Position numbers and translations under genes: made by a program. Shown here one piece after another: positions 11,966-23,100 of a DNA stretch of 64,000 bases (positions within the stretch are counted from its first letter, which is position 1; the number at the start of each line of letters is the position of its first letter). Below the pieces are notes generated by a model that saw only the letters and a program-made list of their open reading frames with translations, had not been told where the DNA came from and did not search any database. The DNA is from Cymbidium sinense (taxonomy: Eukaryota; Streptophyta; Magnoliopsida; Asparagales; Orchidaceae): positions 30,974,983-31,038,982 of the forward strand of contig CM038223.1 in the NCBI GenBank assembly GCA_021442155.1. The letters are read 5' to 3'.

Positions 11966-14900
11966 TGTTGATCCCGAAAGTTGCATTTTGCATTTAAAAG
12001 GAAAGTAAAGGGTTACAAAATAAAAGCACCAAAAAGTGCAAAACTAGAAAGGAAAAAAAAAAAGCCGTAGCGACATACTCACGGTCCATATCTAAAATGC
12101 TAGAAAAAGCAGAAGGGAAGATACAAGCATCACGGATGCCATACAAAATCGGACTTCGATGGCGAAGAACGCTGTCTATCTTTGGGTCCCTGGATGTGGG
12201 AGAAGATCACTGGTGGAACCCAAAGAAAGCCAATATCGGGTGTCTTTGGAAGAAGCGTCAGAAGTCTGAGTCTGCGAAGATAAGTGACCCCGGTTTTGCC
12301 TTCAAGATCACCACTCATACATCCAGCTGAGGATGTGACCAATTCAAGCATAGCAACTCTACGAAGTCTTATCCAGTCTTTGAAGATGTATCCAGCGATG
12401 AGGTTGCGGTATCATCTCGATGGCGACTCCAATACCGGGCAGGAAGAGGGCACCATCGATTGGCCTTAAGCCATCCGAGGGGGTCCAAAAGTGTGAGGAA
12501 TCACCGATGAGGTCTGGAACTCCCATTGCTCTCGAAATAGAAAGGCGGATGTGTTGGCATGCCTCCAAGATGTTCAAAGCACCTTGGGGTTCCATGAGAA
12601 GCCGTGAATCTTGGCATTCCCAGCCCTCAGTATATAACATAGCGGTATGCCTTCCCCAAGCTAGATCGGTCTTGGGGATCTTTGTCAGCCTCAAGAGATC
12701 CCGAGCAGTAAAGGAAGGTATGACAAAGCCCCAAGAGGATAGAACACGAAGGGCGGTAGTGGAGAGAGCATCCCGTGGGGATGTGCTCTAAGTCCTCCTC
12801 CCGGTGCACAGGACAGACCTCCTCGGTCAACCCCACGTACGTAGCGGAGAGTGTTGGAAGGGCCCCTTCGACACGCCACCAAAAGAACTTCTCCGTGGAT
12901 GCATTTGAAGCTTAAAACCACGGGCGATGGGTGTGGGTGGAAAGAGAGCCTCATGCAGTCGTGAGGGACTTGCTTAGAGAGAGATGTATCACTCGGCTCA
13001 TGACACTAACTCGATGTGTAACTTCACTCCTCGTGATCGATCCAGTCCTTCCCAAAATGAAGCTCCAATCTTCCGATGTCGGATCGGTCGGTGAATAAAG
13101 AGCACTCGAAGGTCTTCCAGTAGCGATCCAAGAATGTGGGTTTCACGGAAAGTGGGATGTTAGTCGACCAATTCTGGGAAAGGACATGTACCTTGTTTAG
13201 TCGGCCGACTTCCGTATCGAGGTTTTGAGCTTGAGAATGGCATGACTTAGAGTCACCTCTCCTCGGAGTAATCCAGATATCATCCCGGCGCTCAAGACGG
13301 CGGTGTAGGAGAGTCAAGCTTAAGAAGTCCAGTGTCGTGAGGGGGGGCAGTCTGGCGGCGGTGAAACCCAAGACCCCAGCCAGGAGTACATAGAGGCCCA
13401 TTTCACATAATGGATGCTCTTACGGGAAGAGCTCTTGTCCCACAAGAAAGATCTTCTTCAATCTCACACATTCATGGGTAGCATAGTATGTGTCGGTAGT
13501 AAGCAGGCAGGCGGCAGTGAAATAAGTGTGCACGACCGGGGAAAGGTGCGTGCCCCGGCAATCTTCTCCACGGCCCTCGAATCGGTGAGAGTGATCCGTC
13601 ACAACCGCATAGCGGTTTGGGTCCCAGTAGTCCATCTCCACGGACCCTCCAACCAAAAGCGGGTAATGCGGTTGGTCCTCCATCTTTTCTTCTTGAACAA
13701 GATGGATGTCTTGGCACTTGATGATCGCCCGTCAGAAACGGAATCATCGGATAGCCTTGATTTGCTTACCATGTGCCACCAAAGCACGAGAGGTAATCAA
13801 AATGTCATCGGAAGTTGGAGATCTACCTCCGGTGTCACCGCATCATGCCTAAGTTGGCACCCGTTGCTTGAAGGCGAGTAGCGACTCAACATAAAATAAA
13901 GAGGTAGCGAGAGGACACCAGGTGAAAGCCACTGAGCTAACCCACTCTCCTACCATTCAAAAGAATGGAATACCTAGGATGGGTGACACATTGAATGACC
14001 CATTTCTGAACACAGCGGAAACCCCAAAAGAAAGCATCACGCTCCAAGGTTTGCCAACTCATCCTATCATAGGCCTCCATATCTACCTTGATTGCCATGA
14101 ACCCAACGAGAGGTAGAATGTTGAAATTTGTTGAAGATCTCTTGGGCAAGGAGACAATGGTGAGAGATGTTCGGGGACAAAGGCTCCCCTCCTCACGAGA
14201 TGAGGGTAGGTAAGAGATGCTTCAATTTGTTGACCAGGATTTTGGCAATCAGCTTATAGATGGTCGACATAAGGCGATTGGTACTTGGAGGACGGTGGCT
14301 CCAACAACCTGGGATCGGGACAATGAGGGTATCCTTCCATGAGTCATCCATTCGGTACTAAAGAACTCTGGATACGCCAAGACATCGCTTCACACATCTC
14401 CAAAGCTGCTTGTAAAGGCGATAATCCCATCGAGACCGGCGATTGGGCCCCAAAAGGCCTCCCAAACTTCATCCTCGATCGATGCATCAAGAAGGGAAAA
14501 ATATGAGAAGGTACGCTCAAGAAGGCCAATTCTCCAGACCGCTCTCCATTTCTTAAATAAGTGGTGAAGAAGATCTAGCCTCCGGTTATCCACTGCCTCC
14601 CATCATCCAGTCATAACATAGCTAATCTGTTGATGTCAGAGGCAAGATATGGAAGAAATGAGTGTTACCATCCCCTGTTGTAGCCATCTAGTCTTTGCCC
14701 TCTACTTCCACCAATCGCCAGCCAATGTAGAGTTGGATCGATAACCTTAAGCTCACCCTCTCCTCTTGTAGTGAGACACGAATTAGAACAATCGTGGCGG
14801 AGGGTTTCAATGTCCTCCAACTCCTCCTTGAGCAAATGGAGGTTCTTGATGCTTCACTCCAAGTAGAGAACACGAAGGGTCTTGCTGCTGAGCACATCGC

Positions 14901-16020
14901 TTAGACAGAATCGCCTTGCTCCACGCCACACAGCCTCCACAACAGGATAGGGGCGCCAAGTGTCCTCAAAGCGGATCCATCCATGGTGGAGTATATGGGA
15001 TAGAAGAGATTGAGAAAGAAGTAATGGTGCGAAGATGCGGGGTAGATGATGAACCTGTCTCCAAGTATGTTAGAAGCCGAATTGACCAAAAACCGATCGT
15101 GATTTTGCTTCTCCCATCTTTGTTGTTGGTCCGTATACCAGGCCCAATGAAGTCAAGATCATGTAAGTCGTGGTCAAACAAGCTTCCATCTCACGGGAAT
15201 AGGTGAATCTCTTCCCCTTCTTATCCTGGTAGAGATACAATTGAAGTCACCTCGATGATAAGAGTAGGTAGATCAACATTATCACTAATGTCTTGCCGGT
15301 ACTCTCTATGATAGGCACGGTTGGCATACACAACCAAGCGTCCACCGAGAGTTATCAACCATGCTAACCTTCCCCAGCACATCAGAGAGGATAAGGGGAT
15401 GAAAATCAACCCGCCATAAGATAATCATACCTCCGAATATCCCGTGAAGGGTGGCGGAAATTGCCATTTGTTGCTAGCATGTCCACCTCCGCTAAGTCAA
15501 TCGGTCTCAAAAGCCGATACATAGGTCATGGCCACCAATGAGGTGGCGTGGGTAGTTGTCAGTGGTCTTCTTTGGGCACCCTAGGTTCAGAATAAGATGG
15601 AAGACATCACCATGGGGATCCATCATCCAGTGGTGTGAGTGGAGCCTTCTTCCTCTTTTTGGAAGATTTTCACCCTAGCCCCAAATTTTGGAGCTCCCTC
15701 CAAAGTGTGCCTTGGAGACCCTTGGTTTGTGAATGGTGGTCTTCCCTCCCTTATCCCAGGAGGTTTAGCATTTTCCAAGATTTGTAGGGGCTTGAAAAAT
15801 AGGAGGTTTTGAGATGTCAATGCAGGAGGAGATTAGAAGGAGTAGCTGTGGTGGAGGCCACTTGCCAGCCTGACTTTGTAGCCAGTTGACCACCTCCTAT
15901 GGTCTTTGCCTTCTCAAACTAGCCTAGTCAATGCAAGCCACTCAATCGACAGCTACACAAACAAAAACAAAATCTACCAATTCCTCACCTTGTTCGATAA
16001 GTCAGTTCTAAATATCACAT
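11966..16020 (-). mobile_element. L1-type LINE, 5'-truncated and degenerate
   Basis: The region is clearly richer in GC than its flanks and encodes plant L1 ORF2 in pieces on the minus strand. From right to left it has an ORF1/ORF2 boundary region (15820-15600), endonuclease (15480-14900), reverse transcriptase (14600-13400), a zinc-binding RT C-terminal motif (about 12830-12740) and a tail region. The 3' untranslated end (12060-11968 on the minus strand) has the T-rich 'gttttgcactttt' feature seen in plant L1s. The 10-bp direct repeat TAAAAAACTA at 11956-11965 and 16021-16030 is a candidate target duplication. At about 4 kb it lacks most of ORF1. Confidence 0.8.
12100..15820 (-). pseudogene. 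L1 ORF2 (endonuclease, reverse transcriptase), frameshifted
   Basis: ORF2 would nick the target and copy the element's RNA. Minus-strand pieces show the order. At 15181-14966 the frame holds LHDLDFIGP, an endonuclease landmark. At 15089-14901 it continues in another frame. At 14593-14390 EDEVWEAFW marks the start of the RT domain. At 14149-13937 MAIKVDMEAYDRMSW holds the first catalytic Asp motif, and the frame ends in RYSILLNGRRVG. At 12836-12627 the segment EVCPVHREEDLEHI with a following Cys-His matches the zinc-binding module at the C-terminus of plant LINE RTs. At least six frameshifts or stops separate these pieces. No clear Asp-Asp box of the palm was found, so it is inactive. Confidence 0.8.
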
Positions 16021-17980
16021 TAAAAAACTACATGCTTTTGTCTTTGTGAGCATTCACAATGAACCAGTGATGAAACAAAATCTAGCTCCACGAAATCCTC
16101 TAGCCCCTCAGGTAAGAGATGAGGGTAACTATGCTTGCCACAAATAGGAATAGTTGAGCTAGCACAAATCCATAAAAGTTTAGAATATTTTCCATCTTAG
16201 GCTAAGTCTAAAAAGATCGAAGGGAACATAAAGTTCGCCATAATAGACTATAATGAAGTATTGAAGCACTCATCCTCTTGGACAAGACACACCACAAAGC
16301 TACTTTCACCCTTAAGCAAGAGATTTTGGCCTCTAAGACTATGAATCTCTTAAATACATTCTGTAAGAAGCTTGCCTCAACTAACGGCTCTTGATTTTGC
16401 TCTCAGGTAGCTGGAGGCAGTGCAAAACAACTATTGAACCTACTCACAAGAGGGAAAGGAGACATTGGCTTGTCCCAGCAAAGAAGGTGCACTTAAATCA
16501 TCCATTATTGGAAATGGAGCTCTTCTCTCCTTGCAAGTGATGATTGCATCAACTTGAGGAACTGATCTGATAGAATTGGCCTCATTTCCTCATTCCATAA
16601 CTAAAGTCGCCTCCATGGAATGCAACGATACATCAAGGTTATGAAACTCCCCATCCAAAATGTTGCATGACAATATTATAAGTTGCTCTATAAGGGTGAT
16701 CAGCCCAGGTAATGCACCCACTTTGAACTTGATCCAACTTGATACATTATCTAGAAACAAACCTACAATTAGATGAATCTACAACTAATTGAACCAAGAT
16801 TAAGCCAACTCCTTATAAAAAAACTCATCAAGCAAAGATGACATACCTTCAAAGATTGCTAGAACTAGCCAGCTTCCAAAGGAGGATCAAGGATACTCAT
16901 CAATCCTTCCTGTAGGTAAGAAAATAGCTTCACACAATAGGTAATAATGAAGAAAAAGTATAGTACTATACACCTAAGAAAATACCTCTAAGGTGCAAGC
17001 AACCAATTCATCACAACAAACAAGCACCTTCAACTAACGTGAAACTACCCGCCTCCACACCAAAGGGTTCTCCTTAATGTCACAGAGATGGGCAATCTCA
17101 ACTAGTTCACTACTTGTCGCCTTCTCTAAAGTTTCAGTTCACTACTTGTCGTCTTCTCTGAAGTTCTACTTGACCTTAGGCCTTCCACCTCAGTATTCAT
17201 CACTTTACTCTTCCACATAAGTGAGTTCAATAGCCTACTGTTGTCAATAACACCTTCTGACTTGGATGCAGATGCAACCATTTCGAAACATGAATGCTCA
17301 TTAACAACAAAGCTTGGAAGCCAATCAATAAGCCAAACATCTCAACAACTCTTCAATTTATAAGTTAAGAACACATTAGCACTCACATCTGAGGTTAATC
17401 ATAGAGGTACATGTTTCCTAAAAAATGCTCACAAAATAATAAACAAAATTTATTTATTTTTCATGTAACATTAAGATTTAATTGATGCTCAATAATTCTC
17501 TTTCTTTTACAATCCACCGCTTTAAGGAATAAGAGAATCAAGGAACTAAATATATATCTAAGATGGATTCAACTTACTCAACTAATCATGGATCTCAGCC
17601 TATACCTGGTAACTACTGACTTAACAATCAAGGTATAGAACATTATAGTCTAAGTGCAACATCTGATAAGAAACTTTCCCCTCACTAGAGAACTACCCAG
17701 CCTAACTCTCCCAAGGTATTCACCAAAGATATCTGACCCTGCTACTCACCTAAGGTACAACTCAATAGAACTCACCAAGAGCACTTATCTCCTACTCTTG
17801 ACCCGAGAAGTAGTATACTACATCTGACTTAGAAGGCCACATCAACAAAGGGCAGCCTTCACCAGCTTGTCACACTATTGAACACATGCCTATATTAGGG
17901 GTAGATCACATGTCTATACCTAATGTATTCTTTATTTGTAGGGCAGTTTCCTCAATAGATAAATAAAGGGTTGAGGCGCA
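16021..17980. repeat. Decayed retroelement-like sequence, right part
   Basis: No open frame of note. The stretch resembles 1620-3480 in parts (compare 17500-17560 with 2755-2820) and probably belongs to the same old element as 11264-11965. A 32-bp tandem duplication lies at 17104-17167. Confidence 0.35.
17104..17167 (+). repeat. 32-bp tandem duplication
   Basis: Two head-to-tail copies (17104-17135 and 17136-17167) share 'agttcactacttgtcg' and differ at only a few positions. Confidence 0.85.
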
Positions 17981-20088
17981 TATTTTAGGACCTTTTGGTT
18001 CAAACTTTTTACATCACTTGAGAGATTAAAGGCTTCAATATATATATATATATATATATATATACAAAAATGTAAGAAATATTATACCAGTGAGGCATTT
18101 TCTACTAGTGATGCATTTTCTCGAGATGTTCTGATATGCAAACTTTAGAATCAATAAATAGTAGAACGTAAGAAATATTATATTAATATCAAATATAAAG
18201 TAAGAATTGATACATTAATATACTAATATCAAATCATGAAGAAGTTTCATATAACAATCAAAGTCAAATTATAACAAGTCAAAAAAAGTTCCTCTCTTCC
18301 ACTCCTAAATGGAATTAAGAATATAACATGCAAATATTAGCAAAATAAAAAACCCCTAAATAAGAAAATAAATTGCCTATTGTTACTGGCAAGAAGTGAT
18401 GTAATGGAAGAAGAGAAAATGATATGGCCTATATGGAGAGAGAAGGCTTGTTGAGGCAATAGTGACAGTGACAATGCTATAAGGAATCAATGGTGGCAAT
18501 AGTGTTAAATGAATGAGAAACAACTATTGAGTCATATCATCAAAGTGTGAAATCAAGATAGTGAAGTTCAGTCACGAGGGACTGAACAAAATAGAAAAGA
18601 AGAAATAATAAAACTGATATTTTAGATAATATATTCTATTTATATTTGTTATATTTTTGTTTTTTTTAAAAAAAAAACCTAAACTTTAAATATGAGACAC
18701 AAGACTCTTCATTTCTAAGGCAAAGTACGCCTCAATGACAGTGAAGTGTACACCTTAGATAAAATTGTTTACGGAGTAAGACTCAATGCAAAAAATCCTA
18801 AAAGGCATTGAGGAGGGTATTGAGGCATGCCTCATATTGCACATTTTTAATTAAGAATGTGTGTGTATCAAAGGTTATAAAGAAATTTTAAGTAGAATCA
18901 ATACCAAATCAATTCTAATCAAGATGACTCAATTATAAATAAATTCAACTCAGGGACAAATCGTAGAAAATCAATTTTTTTCTTTCAAATTGAGCCAAAC
19001 TTGTTCAAACTAGACTCAATATCATCCCCAAAAATAGATAATAAAAAATATTTACTAGGTAATGTTATGCTCAAAACATAAGTAATATTTTGTTTATAAA
19101 TCACATTATCACATTCAGAAAACTAAACTAGTCATCATTTGAATCAGTTTAAACAAAAAAACCACATCTTCTTCATCATAATCTACACCCACATAGTAAT
19201 CTTTTTCTTATTCATCTTCAACCAAGAAGCTTCATCCTCAAAACATCACCCAAACCAAGTATCGAAGAGATGCGACAGAGTGTTCGGATCATTGTGCAAT
19301 ATCCTAATCAAATGCCTAGTGGCATGATCAAAGCCGATGTCCCCTTCCCTACAGTTGTATCTTGTCTTGGGGCGTCTTTGGCTTGGAAATCTTGGTATCC
19401 AAAGGTTCCTAAGAGACACTCCATTTTGGCTACTAAGGTCCCCGAGATAAGGGGGCCGGGCTTCAAAATGACAGACGATAGTGTGTGCTATTTGCACCTT
19501 GTGCTAGAGCTATAATATACTTAAAACACAAGTAGTGCATACTATTTTGGTCATCTATGCATTGCAAAATTAATAGTGCATAAAGCGCTGCTAAGCTGTA
19601 AGTTATAGTGCATATTATTTTCTGCTACAGATAAATATGAATAGGAAATCTATTAAATAGGATTTTCCAAGAAACAATTAGAAAGTTAAAAAAAATGAAG
19701 CACGTAATAATTATTGGCACTTGTTAATGGGGCCTTTTCACAAGAAATAGATTTAAAAAGGGATATGCAATAATGAAGTCTTTCAAAGGGAATTTGTCAC
19801 ATTCAACATTGTCACAGCTCACAAAATAACTACAAAACAGTATAAGTACTTCAAAATTGCTCTTTTCTATTTATTCTGTCTTACACTTCGCTTTTGGTGC
19901 GGGAGAAGGTGATGGCTTCGGTGGTAGTTAATTTTTCCAAATGGTATAACAAACATAAAATGATAGTCTATACATGATAAAATAAGACAAGCAAACAAAG
20001 GGTAAAGTTGCTACTTTTAGATGTTTCCAACTCCAAGCAACAAATGGTGTAGATAAAAGACAAAAGCACATTTGGTTAGAAAACTTAC
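17981..20088. other. MSH4 intron 8 sequence with low-complexity tracts
   Basis: It contains an AT dinucleotide run at 18038-18064. A region at 17960-18850 has GAGGC-rich ends that could be a decayed TIR element, and 19240-19515 is a GC-richer patch with open frames on both strands that I do not recognise. No MSH4 exon 9 was found here or farther left. Confidence 0.45.
18038..18064. repeat. (AT)n microsatellite
   Basis: An uninterrupted AT dinucleotide run of 27 bp. Confidence 0.9.
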
Positions 20089-20164
20089 CAAGCAATCTAA
20101 ACGAGCATTAATAGTGTCAATATCTTTCAGAGGCTGCAGTAAGTTTGCCCGAAGCAGTCTAGCC
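20089..20164 (-). CDS. MSH4: MSH4 exon 8
   Basis: The acceptor reads ctttag and the donor GTAAGT. It starts with the last base of a Gly codon and then encodes ARLLRANLLQPLKDIDTINA and RLDCL, ending in phase 0. This block is among the most conserved in MSH4. It lies 25.9 kb from exon 7. The next exon should begin with a DELMSNE-like sequence and was not found to the left. Confidence 0.92.
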
Positions 20165-23100
20165 CTAAAGCAGGTAAGCATAAATATGTCATAATGTAGC
20201 ACATTAGATATCAATAGCTAATAGAGCTCACATAACAGATAAACAACAGGGAACTTTGAGGTATTTTAAAAGAACGATAACTTCAGCAACTGAATATATG
20301 ACAGAAGATAATAGTTTAAGCAAACCTTGAAATCTTTATAAAGGGAGAGCTGAAACAATCAATACTATTCTGTGGTTATACAGCCAAAATACTAGGATTT
20401 CAAAGTTCTTTTACAAATTTTAAGTGGAGAAATGTAAAATGGAAATTCTTTTAGGAAGACCAAAAAGTCTAAAATAGAAGCTAACAAAGCAAAAATCATT
20501 GCAAGAAAATAATTTCTATTCAGAGCCTAATATTGAAACTGAATATTTAAGGTTAGCATCTTTGAACATTAACATAAACTCAACATAAATTCCTCTAGTA
20601 TACTAATAGTCTTAAATGTTCCTGCTTTCAACACCAAGTAACCTAATTAGACTTTGAGGTGCTAATTTTAAGTGTTCATAGTTACATAGAACTTGGTTAA
20701 GCAATTGTTTCATATGAGGTTTAAAAGATTTCCCACTTCATTAAATAGTTAGTACAATGATTGGTTGTTATTTGTCTATAATACACCTTATTTTTAGCCC
20801 CCTTCCCAGTCCCCATGCCATAATATGTCTATTAAAAAGCTAATATCTAAGGTTCTTGAAGATATAAGTTGATAGGATTTTAAAGTTGTCAATATGACTA
20901 GCATGGTTTCATGTCTAATGATTGGAAAATATTGTAGTTATGCAAATTATAGTTGAGCTCAAAAAATATTGTTTAATTAATATTGCAACACAAATAATTG
21001 TCATTTTTCGCATCTCACAAAAAAAAATAATTATTTTAATAAAATTCAAATTTTTATAAGTATCATTTTGATGAGTGGAAGTGATTACTCATACATACAT
21101 ACATACATATATATATAAGTAATCACTTCCACTCATCAAAATGATACTTATAAATTGAGGTATAAAATTTTGAGTAAATTTGTCTTTACCTTATTAAAAA
21201 CTTTGGTGTTACAGAGGTGGTGATGGAATTCACTTTTTTTTTCTTTTTTTCTTTTTTTCTTTTTTTTTCTTTTTTTGTGAAACAGGCAGTGTTGCATAAT
21301 TCATCATGCTTTATTTTCAAATTATCTAAATACTCTCCATAATGGCATAATGGCACACTCCAAAAATCCAGTAACTTTTCCAATTATTTGTGTTGCAATA
21401 CTAATTAAACAACATTTTTTGAGCTTAAGTATAATTTGTATGTGTGTCTGCATGCCTATAATTAATAACTAATATATTAGTTTATATAATTAATTTTTTA
21501 TTAAAAATTAATTAACCTAAGTTTCATATTAAAATTATTGAAATTATTGTAGATGAACTAATGTATTATTCATCATATTAGAATTCCACTTACCACAGCA
21601 TGCATTGGGTGAGGCTTTACATGGATAGTTTTGATTGGTTTTTAAAAATATTAAGCACGAATATAAAAAAGTTAATACTTATAATAAGTAAGCATTCAAG
21701 CATTACCTTATTTAGGACTTGGCCGAGAACTTAGGGTTCGAGTAGGAGCTGGGAGATTTATCATGGGGAAGAAGAAAGTTTTGGTGTTGATGTTGGCTAG
21801 AAAAAGAAATGAGGAAGAAGAGGAAAAAGAATTGTTAAGGAAAGCTAGATTTTTCTAGAAAATTCCTAACTTTTCGTATTATAATCTAACTCAATGATTT
21901 TGAGGTGAAGTAATGGACTTTAATGTGTCGACCTACATATGTAATCCACAAATCAAATTAAATATAAAAAAAAATAAAAATTTGCAATTAATTGAAGGCG
22001 ACACCAACGGATTGCACGTGAAATACCCTAATCACGATCGGATTCGATCAAAATCATCTCAATTTAAAAATCCAACTTCATAAATGCGTTTAAAACATTA
22101 AAATTAATGAAATGGAAAATATTAGATTAATTAATAACCGATCAATTAATTAAAATCAATTTTTAATGAAATTATGTGCATATCGAAGTCGGAAAGCCCC
22201 GACAATGCCCGAACGACCCCCGTTCGTGAAATTGACTGCGCTGTTGTCGCCAAAACGTCGAAATGTATCAAACGATACCTTCCGCAATCAATTCAACAAA
22301 GTCTACACGAACATTGAGTGATTCGAATGCGACGTCGCACAATTTAAGCCCAATTTCTCTTCGACCGTCGCCAACATGGTCCAAATGACCTCCGATGAAG
22401 AAACGACATCGTTGTTGCGTCCGGCACAACGAAAATACATAAAATTGATAGCCATATTGGTATGGTTCATCGCAAAAAATAATTTCGTAATATTCGACAC
22501 GAAATTATTAATAATAATATTGTTATCTTGTTAATTCATAATTAAGCAACTAACAGCCGCTTAAATCCCTAATCTCTGCCAAATTAGACGCCCAAATCAT
22601 CCAATCCGGCTCAGCCGCCAAATTAGCCAATCAAAGTGGTCGTTTGACTACCCAATTAAGCCAGCTGCCCAATTAATCCTATTGGATGCTGTTTAGATGG
22701 CCAATCGGGCCAGCCCTAATACTCAAAATGAGCTACCCGACCCCTCATTCATGCAAAACTCATCCCGAGCTCTCGTTTCGTTCGATCTCTCTCGTGTGAC
22801 TCTCGAATGAAGCTTCCTTTCTCTCTCTCGTGCAACTCTCGTCCGTCCCGAGCAAGCGTAGAAGATCTTGAGTCAAGTTCCTCTCTAGCCAATCCTCCCT
22901 CTCCCTCTTGCTACTTCGACCGAGCTCCCTGCTATAGCTAATCACACGCAAGCAGTCGATCCCCTTCGATCCGTCCAACTCTAGCAAGCCCGAGCCCCTC
23001 TTCCCTCTTCCTTTCCTTCTAGCACCTGAGATCTTCGGGCCGACTCAATCTAACCCTAAGCATATTTTATGCATTTGATTTTCTTTGGAGAGTATGGTTT

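Noticed and set aside
13414..13881. 155-codon plus-strand frame
   Set aside because: It is antisense to L1 ORF2, whose minus-strand domains are recognisable.
17960..18850. Possible TIR element with GAGGC-rich ends
   Set aside because: Ends are not clear inverted repeats and no target duplication was found.
19240..19515. Open frames on both strands in a GC-richer patch
   Set aside because: They match no MSH4 exon or known family, and overlapping frames on both strands suggest old transposon sequence.
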